Shown piece by piece: positions 5,705 to 10,273 of a DNA stretch of 10,273 nucleotides. Position 1 is the first letter of the stretch; each line of letters begins with the position of its first letter. The position numbers and the translations under genes were made by a program. Source of the stretch: an uncultured Shinella sp. (GTDB lineage: Bacteria > Pseudomonadota > Alphaproteobacteria > Rhizobiales > Rhizobiaceae). The DNA lies in assembly GCA_946481465.1 (NCBI GenBank), contig CAMLOC010000061.1, positions 1 through 10,273 of the forward strand. The letters run 5' to 3'. Below the pieces are notes generated by a model that made no database searches, was not told the origin of the DNA, and saw only the letters and a program-made list of their open reading frames with translations.

Positions 5705-7873
5705 ATGTCAGGGAGCCAACTTGATCTGGATGCTTGCGCACGCGAACCGATTCATGTTCCCGGTGCGATCCAGCCTCATGGATCTGTCCTTGTTCTCGAT
5801 CCCGCCGATCTGAATATCCTGTGGGCATCGGCCAATTTCGAGGAGCTTATCGGCCAGACGCCGATCGGGTTCCACCCGATGATCAAGACGGCTTTGCGCT
5901 CTTGGCGGACAGCCGGAGACAGTACATATCGCGCCCGGCTGCAGAATCCGGATGTCCACATATTGGCACAGGTCCATCAGGGCCGCCTTATCGTTGAATT
6001 CGAACCCAGCGCCGCAGTCTTCCACAACGAGCTTCTCTTGCGCCTGACCGGCTTTGCGCAGCAAGTCACGGCTACCAAGGCGCTCGCCGACGCGCTTTCC
6101 GCGACTGCGCGCATGATTGCGGAGATGACCGGCTTCGACCGGGCCCTCGTCTATCGGTTCGATCCCGACTGGAACGGTCATGTCGTCGCTGAAGCCGGCA
6201 ACGGCACCCTGCCTTCCTATTTCGATCTGCGTTTCCCCGCTGCCGATATTCCGGCACAGGCGCGCAACCTCTATAGCCTCAACCGCATACGCCTGATCCC
6301 CGATGCGAATTATGAACCGGTACCGCTCATTGCGTTCGGCGAGGAACGGGATGCGAGCGCCATCGACATGACATTCACGCAGCTGCGCAGCGTGTCCCCG
6401 GTCCATCTCGAATATATGCGCAACATGGGCACGCTCTCCTCCATGTCGATATCTGTCATGGTGGACGGCAGGCTCTGGGGCCTTCTGTCCTGCCACAGCC
6501 GCGATCCGCACCATGTTACAAGCGATATACGCGAGGCCTGCGATTTCGTTGTCCAGAGCCTGGCCATGCGGATAAGCGCGGACAGTCGGTCCGAGGCGGC
6601 GGCGCTTGGCGTTGAGCTTTCCCGTTTGCATTCCAAGCTCTTGACGGCGATGACACAGGCTGATCGATGGGACGAAGGCCTCGCCGGCGCGCCGACGAAG
6701 CTGCTGGAACTTACCCGGGCGGATGGGGCGGCGATCCTCTCGCAGGACACGTTTCTATCGGTCGGTGAGGCACCGGAAGAACGTGAGGTAAGGCGGCTGG
6801 TCGGCGACTTGTCGCAGGCCGGTGCGGTCACCGATTTCTACGTCACCGATTCCATGGCCGCAGAGCGGTCGAGAGGTGACGGGCCGGCCGGCGGCCCCTG
6901 CGGTGTCCTCGCCCTGCGCATCTCCGAAGTGGAAGACAGCTGGCTTGTCTGGTTCCGTCAGGAGGTGGTCAAGACCGTCACCTGGGGCGGGGATCCGCAC
7001 AAGGTGGTGCGGGAGAGCGGGCGGATCCATCCTCGCAAATCGTTCGAGGCGTGGCGCGAGATGGTGCGCGGCAGGAGCGCACCGTGGCATCCGGCGGAGA
7101 TCGCTGCCGCGCGCGATCTTCGTGCCTCGATCGTGGAGATCGTCCTGAAAAAGGCCGAACAATTGGCCAGGCTTGCCGCCGATCTGCAGAAGTCCAACAA
7201 GGAATTGGAAGCTTTCTCCTATTCAATCTCGCACGACCTGCGGGCGCCGTTCCGCCATATCGTCGGCTTTTCCCAGCTCCTGACGGAGCGGGAGAAGAAT
7301 CTCGGCGAGCGTTCTCGCCATTATCTCCAGATGATTTCGGATTCGGCTCTGGCTGCCGGTGAACTCGTTGATGACCTCCTGACGTTTTCCCACCTGGGCC
7401 GAGCGGCAATCTCCGCGGATAGGGTGGATATGAACAAACTCGTCGCGGAGGTGCGGTTGGGACTGGCGGAGGAGACGGCGGGCCGGTCGATTTTGTGGGA
7501 GGTCGATGAATTGCCGGCCACAACGGGCGATGCAACCCTCCTGCGGCAGGTTTGGTACAATCTCATCGACAATGCAGTAAAATATACCCGGCTTCAGAAG
7601 GAAGCGCGCATTACGATATCCGCCACGCTGATGAACGACGGCGTGCTGTACCGGATCGCGGACAATGGCGTGGGCTTCGATATGGCTTACAAGTCCAAGC
7701 TGTTCGGTGTATTCCAGCGGCTGCAGCGAAGCGAGGATTTCGAGGGCACAGGCATCGGCCTCGCTCTCATCAAGCGCATCGTCGAACGACATGGCGGTAA
7801 CGTGGACGCCATGGGCGCGATTGATGAGGGCGCATGCTTCACTTTTTTCCTACCGGCGCTACGTAAGGAGTGA
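5705..7873 (+). CDS. bphP: Bacteriophytochrome histidine kinase (PAS-GAF-PHY-HisKA-HATPase)
   Basis: A 722-residue red/far-red light sensor kinase of normal bacteriophytochrome length. The N-terminal PAS domain (10-115) opens with CAREPIHVPGAIQPHG, so C11 is the expected thioether site for biliverdin. The GAF domain (about 125-295) has FPAADIPAQAR with D181, SPVHLEYMRNMG with H234 and Y237, and CHSRD with H264, all chromophore-pocket positions. The PHY domain (about 310-490) keeps the tongue residues WGGDP (427-431) and PRKSF (443-447). The kinase core has H510 in SISHDLRAP, the N box NLIDNAVKYT (619-628), G1 DNGVGF (653-658) and G2 GTGIGLAL (681-688). Only ten residues precede the cysteine. 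The start has AGAGGA five bases upstream and an in-frame stop further 5', which fixes it. Chromophore would come from the haem oxygenase at 1805-2383. The response regulator gene begins 3 bp downstream and is the likely phosphotransfer partner. Confidence 0.96.
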   Translation: MSGSQLDLDACAREPIHVPGAIQPHGSVLVLDPADLNILWASANFEELIGQTPIGFHPMIKTALRSWRTAGDSTYRARLQNPDVHILAQVHQGRLIVEFEPSAAVFHNELLLRLTGFAQQVTATKALADALSATARMIAEMTGFDRALVYRFDPDWNGHVVAEAGNGTLPSYFDLRFPAADIPAQARNLYSLNRIRLIPDANYEPVPLIAFGEERDASAIDMTFTQLRSVSPVHLEYMRNMGTLSSMSISVMVDGRLWGLLSCHSRDPHHVTSDIREACDFVVQSLAMRISADSRSEAAALGVELSRLHSKLLTAMTQADRWDEGLAGAPTKLLELTRADGAAILSQDTFLSVGEAPEEREVRRLVGDLSQAGAVTDFYVTDSMAAERSRGDGPAGGPCGVLALRISEVEDSWLVWFRQEVVKTVTWGGDPHKVVRESGRIHPRKSFEAWREMVRGRSAPWHPAEIAAARDLRASIVEIVLKKAEQLARLAADLQKSNKELEAFSYSISHDLRAPFRHIVGFSQLLTEREKNLGERSRHYLQMISDSALAAGELVDDLLTFSHLGRAAISADRVDMNKLVAEVRLGLAEETAGRSILWEVDELPATTGDATLLRQVWYNLIDNAVKYTRLQKEARITISATLMNDGVLYRIADNGVGFDMAYKSKLFGVFQRLQRSEDFEGTGIGLALIKRIVERHGGNVDAMGAIDEGACFTFFLPALRKE

Positions 7874-7876
7874 TCC

Positions 7877-8335
7877 GTGCCAGAATTGAGGCCTATCTTG
7901 CTCGTTGAAGACAATCCCCGGGATCTCGAACTGACGCTGACCGCGCTAGAAAAGTGCCAGATAGCCAATGATATCGTCGTTGCCCGTGACGGTGCCGAGG
8001 CGTTGGATTTTCTCTATCTCAGCGGTTCGCACGAGGGTCGCGAGCCGGGTGACCCCGCCGTGGTGCTGCTCGACCTCAAGCTGCCCAAAGTCGATGGGCT
8101 GGAGGTGCTCGAAAAAGTTAAGCGCGACGAGACCCTGCGTCACGTTCCTGTTGTGATGCTGACCTCTTCCCGTGAAGAGCAGGATCTGGTGAAAAGCTAC
8201 GAACTCGGGGTCAACGCATTCGTCGTCAAACCGGTCGAGTTCAACCAGTTTTTCAAGGCGATCCAGGACCTTGGCGTCTTCTGGGCGCTTCTCAACGAGC
8301 CGCCACCGAAGTTGCGCCAGGTAGGCGACACCTGA
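7877..8335 (+). CDS. bphR: Phytochrome-partner response regulator, Rcp1/BphR type
   Basis: A 152-residue single receiver domain of the Rcp1 class, the usual partner of HisKA phytochromes. E11 and D12 with N13 form the acidic pocket (VEDNPRD), D66 in LLDLKLP is the phospho-acceptor, T96 and K118 are the switch threonine and conserved lysine. The Rcp-specific insert between helix 2 and strand 3 is visible as FLYLSGSHEG (45-54), and the aromatic C-terminal helix FKAIQDLGVFWALLNEPPP (126-144) is typical of the class, where it serves in dimerisation. The start codon is GTG, with AAGGAG six bases upstream lying over the end of the phytochrome gene. The 3-bp gap to bphP implies one transcript and matched expression. 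With no output domain, phosphorylated protein must act on another protein; the receiver-kinase fusion encoded 1 bp downstream is the obvious candidate in the same operon. Confidence 0.94.
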   Translation: MPELRPILLVEDNPRDLELTLTALEKCQIANDIVVARDGAEALDFLYLSGSHEGREPGDPAVVLLDLKLPKVDGLEVLEKVKRDETLRHVPVVMLTSSREEQDLVKSYELGVNAFVVKPVEFNQFFKAIQDLGVFWALLNEPPPKLRQVGDT

Positions 8336-8336
8336 T

Positions 8337-9359
8337 ATGGTCGGAATGCTGCGTATCCTCTTGCTGGAGGACAGCACCATCGATGCTGAACTCATTGAAG
8401 CACAACTCGAAAGTCTGGACGAGACCTTTGTCGTAACTCGCGTTGCCACGCGTGCGGCGTATCATGACGAACTGGCGCGGGAGACCTTCGACGTCATCCT
8501 GTCGGACTTCTCACTTCCCGATTTCGACGGAATGGCCGCGCTCAACGTGGCGGTTACTTTGGCTCCGGATGCGCCCTTCATCTTCGTCTCCGGCGTTCTC
8601 GGGGAGGAGGCTGCGATCGAAGCGTTCCGCAAGGGGGCGACAGATTATGTTCTCAAGCCGCGTCTGGCCCGTTTGCCTGCTGCGGTGGCGCGTGCGCTGA
8701 GCGAAGCGCGCGAGCGGTCGGAGCGGAGACGGATCGAGCAGCAGAAGGATTTGCTGGTCCGTGAACTCAGCCACCGCGTGAAAAACAATCTCGCGGTCGT
8801 GCTTTCGCTCATTCGTCGAACCGGCCGCGGTTGCAGGTCGGTCGCTGAGTTCGAGGAGAAACTCATTGCCCGCATTTCCGCGTTGGCGGATGCCCACGAG
8901 CTATTGTTCGAGGGCAACTGGGACGAGACCGAACTTCTGAGTGTTTTCCAGCGCGCGGTTCGGCCACATAACAAGGATCTGGCGCGCTTCGACATCGGAC
9001 GGCACGATCTCGTTCGGCTGGACCCCAAGACCGCGCTTTCCATTGGAATGGTCTTCAACGAGCTTGTGACGAATGCCTCGAAATACGGGGCGCTGGCCAA
9101 TGAGCAGGGGCGGATCTCCATAGCGTGGGTGGTCGACAAGACGAATCTGGGACGATCCGTGCGCCTCAGCTGGACGGAGCATGGCGGGCCAGCCATCAAG
9201 GCGCCGGGTGACGAAGGGTTCGGCACCCGGCTCATAAAGGCCAATATCGAATATGAGTTGGGAGGGCAGGCGAGCCTCCATTACCCGCCGGAAGGCTTCA
9301 AGGCAGAGATCGACGTGCCTATCCCCGAGAGCGAAGCGGTAAGGACCGTATCTGCCTAG
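8337..9359 (+). CDS. Receiver domain fused to an HWE-family histidine kinase
   Basis: A 340-residue soluble protein. Residues 4-120 form a receiver with E11, D12, phospho-acceptor D57 in ILSDFSLPDFDG, S85 and K107 in YVLKPR. A charged linker (about 120-140, ARERSERRRIEQQ) leads to an HWE kinase: H146 in RELSHRVKNNLAVVLSL, the N box FNELVTNASKYGAL (240-253) and the SWTEHGGP segment (278-285) with the W-x-E that names the family, then GFGTRLI (294-300). HWE kinases are common in Rhizobiales and often act in light, stress or general-stress pathways. Here the receiver is the only input domain, so kinase activity is probably set by phosphorylation of D57, making this a second-tier kinase. It starts 1 bp after the upstream response regulator; ATG at 8346 is an alternative start. 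The convergent single-domain regulator at 9402-9788 is a plausible target. Confidence 0.94.
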   Translation: MVGMLRILLLEDSTIDAELIEAQLESLDETFVVTRVATRAAYHDELARETFDVILSDFSLPDFDGMAALNVAVTLAPDAPFIFVSGVLGEEAAIEAFRKGATDYVLKPRLARLPAAVARALSEARERSERRRIEQQKDLLVRELSHRVKNNLAVVLSLIRRTGRGCRSVAEFEEKLIARISALADAHELLFEGNWDETELLSVFQRAVRPHNKDLARFDIGRHDLVRLDPKTALSIGMVFNELVTNASKYGALANEQGRISIAWVVDKTNLGRSVRLSWTEHGGPAIKAPGDEGFGTRLIKANIEYELGGQASLHYPPEGFKAEIDVPIPESEAVRTVSA

Positions 9360-9401
9360 GGAGTCCTGTTTCGATACTTCGCCGGCTCGGATCTAGCGCG
9401 T

Positions 9402-9788
9402 CTAGAAGGCCGTCTGGGGCGTTGCGGCAATCTGCTCCGCGAGCCGGGCGTGCAAAACCCTGAGGTCACAAGGTTTCGGCAGCAGCACGATGTCGGTCAG
9501 TTCTGTCCGGGTGTCAGGGAGTTCAGCATATCCAGAACAGACGACGAGGGGTGTCCCGGCCTTGGCGAGTATTTCGATAACGGGATAGGAGTAAACGCCT
9601 CTTAGATTGAGGTCGAGAACCGCCCCGTCGATGCCGGACGAAACAGCCTGCAGGGCCTGCTCGACGCTAGAAACGGGGCCGATCACCCGGGCGCCAAGTT
9701 CCGTGAAGAAATCCTCAAGGTCGAGGGCGAGGAGGGGGTCATCCTCTAGAATGAGGATGCGTTTGTTTTCCAGACTGCTATTTACCAT
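9402..9788 (-). CDS. Single-domain response regulator, likely HWE-kinase partner
   Basis: A 128-residue stand-alone receiver. E15 and D16 with D17 form the acidic pocket (LILEDDPLLALDLED), D59 in GAVLDLNLRG is the phospho-acceptor, S85 in VVCSGYAE is the switch residue, and K105 in LLPKPCD the conserved lysine. The pattern LDLEDFFTELG with GAVLDLNLRG is the form often found beside HWE/HisKA_2 kinases in Rhizobiales. It is convergent with the receiver-HWE kinase gene, 42 bp apart, so the two are neighbours but not co-transcribed. The start at 9788 has GAGAG a few bases upstream and sits just before the first receiver strand. No DNA-binding or enzymatic output domain is present. A dyad at 9831-9854 lies 43 bp upstream and could control it. 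Partnership with the HWE kinase is inferred from proximity and family only. Confidence 0.9.
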   Translation of the reverse strand: MVNSSLENKRILILEDDPLLALDLEDFFTELGARVIGPVSSVEQALQAVSSGIDGAVLDLNLRGVYSYPVIEILAKAGTPLVVCSGYAELPDTRTELTDIVLLPKPCDLRVLHARLAEQIAATPQTAF

Positions 9789-10152
9789 GATACTCTCAAC
9801 GTCTCTGCCAGTACGAACTAATTAGGATCGTGGAACTGCCCGTCAATGGTTCCAATAGATTGAGGCCAGTGATAGGACGTGAAGTCGCGCATCTCCTTAA
9901 CAACGACGCAGCGGTCCAAGTTCTGATCGGCCCAAGTGTTTTGAATGCGCTGCGGGCGGCCGGGATTTCGGGTGGATATACGCGCCGAACGCGGACAAAC
10001 TTCTGCTGTGCACTCTTGACCCAATGAGACTTTCGACCGGAGGCAGGTCCGCATTGAACCGGCACGGACATCATCGTGGCGTGTATTGGCTTCTGTCTGT
10101 AATTAGGCATGGAATAAGGACCCCGCACATGGGGTGATCGGCGTCCAAATGG
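9789..10152. other. Intergenic stretch without a convincing gene, next to an insertion sequence
   Basis: About 360 bp lie between the response regulator start and the insertion sequence end. Short open frames exist on both strands: a GTG-started 65-codon frame at 9830-10027 (+), and minus-strand frames ending at 9796 and 9818. None has a good ribosome site, the base bias by codon position is weak, and no family is recognised. The minus strand has protein-like runs in two frames (YPPEIPAARSAFKTL around 9940-9985, then WADQNLDRCVVVKEMRDF just downstream), which could be a frameshifted gene remnant. A small dyad, ACCCC-N6-GGGGT, is at 10120-10135. Confidence 0.4.
9831..9854. repeat. Inverted repeat upstream of the single-domain response regulator
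   Basis: TGGAAC (9831-9836) and GTTCCA (9849-9854) are exact 6-bp inverted repeats with a 12-bp spacer, 43 bp ahead of the response regulator start at 9788. The arms contain GGAAC, the -35 core of alphaproteobacterial EcfG promoters, but no GTT -10 sits at the required 16-17 bp on either strand. An operator is the more likely reading. Confidence 0.3.
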
Positions 10153-10273
10153 GGCTCTGACGCCCTTTTGGTGACATTCAGTTTGGACCTATGACGCGGG
10201 CCTCAAGGAGATCGAGTTTTCCGCGACCGTACATCTGGCGTTTCACCAGCTTGAGCTTGGTAATCTGCCCCTC
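10153..10273 (-). mobile_element. End of an ISL3-family insertion sequence (continues past the right edge)
   Basis: The element is recognised by its transposase C-terminus (stop at 10178). The sequence GGCTCTGACGCCC starting at 10153 has the GGCTCT-type tip seen at ISL3-family terminal repeats, and lies 25 bp outside the stop codon, as expected for a terminal inverted repeat. The other end and the expected 8-bp target duplication are not in the window, so the exact edge is provisional. Confidence 0.65.
10178..10273 (-). CDS. ISL3-family transposase, C-terminal 31 residues (truncated by window edge)
   Basis: The reverse strand from the right edge reads EGQITKLKLVKRQMYGRGKL and then DLLEARVIGPN before a TGA stop at 10180-10178. 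The block GQI-x-KLK-xx-KRQMYGR-xxx-DLL-xxR is the conserved C-terminal end of ISL3 (IS1165/IS204-like) DDE transposases. Only the tail is present, so it cannot be said whether the gene is intact. The transposase reads away from the edge toward the IS tip, and its product would cut and paste the element itself. It has no functional tie to the signalling genes, but marks this side as a site of insertion. Confidence 0.85.
   Translation of the reverse strand, partial: EGQITKLKLVKRQMYGRGKLDLLEARVIGPN

Noticed and set aside
5708..6631. Minus-strand open frame of 307 codons opposite the phytochrome gene
   Set aside because: The opposite strand encodes an unmistakable PAS-GAF photosensory module; the antisense frame has no recognisable domain.
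7871..7895. TGATCC between bphP and the response regulator gene as a further ECF promoter
   Set aside because: The sequence 16 bp downstream is CTAT, not CGTA, and the position is explained by the stop codon and the GTG start.

Overview
The window looks like part of a Rhizobiales chromosome or large replicon (Rhizobium, Sinorhizobium or Agrobacterium relatives). It has GC-rich alphaproteobacterial coding, an RpoE/ChrR-like ECF sigma factor, an HWE-family kinase and an ISL3-type transposase. This placement is inferred from gene content, not from a search.

Left part (1-2383): a truncated ECF sigma factor gene runs off the left edge on the minus strand. It is divergent from an FAD-dependent amine-oxidase-like gene (342-1673). 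The 134 bp between them hold two back-to-back promoters with the same architecture, TGATCC-N16-CGTA, one facing each gene. This suggests the sigma factor activates both itself and the oxidoreductase. A haem oxygenase gene (1805-2383) follows on the same strand.

Middle (2380-5394, minus strand): a single-domain response regulator (4996-5394) lies upstream of a PAS-PAS-PAS hybrid histidine kinase (2380-4842). The kinase gene ends tail-to-tail with the haem oxygenase gene, with a 4-bp overlap.

Right-centre (5705-9359, plus strand): a tight operon encodes a bacteriophytochrome histidine kinase with an N-terminal biliverdin-type cysteine, an Rcp1/BphR-type response regulator, and a receiver-HWE histidine kinase fusion. 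Gaps are 3 bp and 1 bp. A further single-domain response regulator (9402-9788) converges on it from the minus strand.

Right edge (9789-10273): about 360 bp without a convincing gene, then the end of an ISL3-family insertion sequence carrying the last 31 codons of its transposase.

Taken together, the region reads as a light and photo-oxidative-stress signalling cluster. The haem oxygenase would make biliverdin, the phytochrome would bind it and signal red/far-red light to its response regulator, and a second tier of receiver and kinase proteins (five receiver domains in all) could branch or insulate the signal. The sigma factor, if it belongs to the singlet-oxygen-responsive RpoE/ChrR type, would link the oxidoreductase and possibly chromophore synthesis to light stress. 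The individual families are well recognised; the wiring between them is inference.
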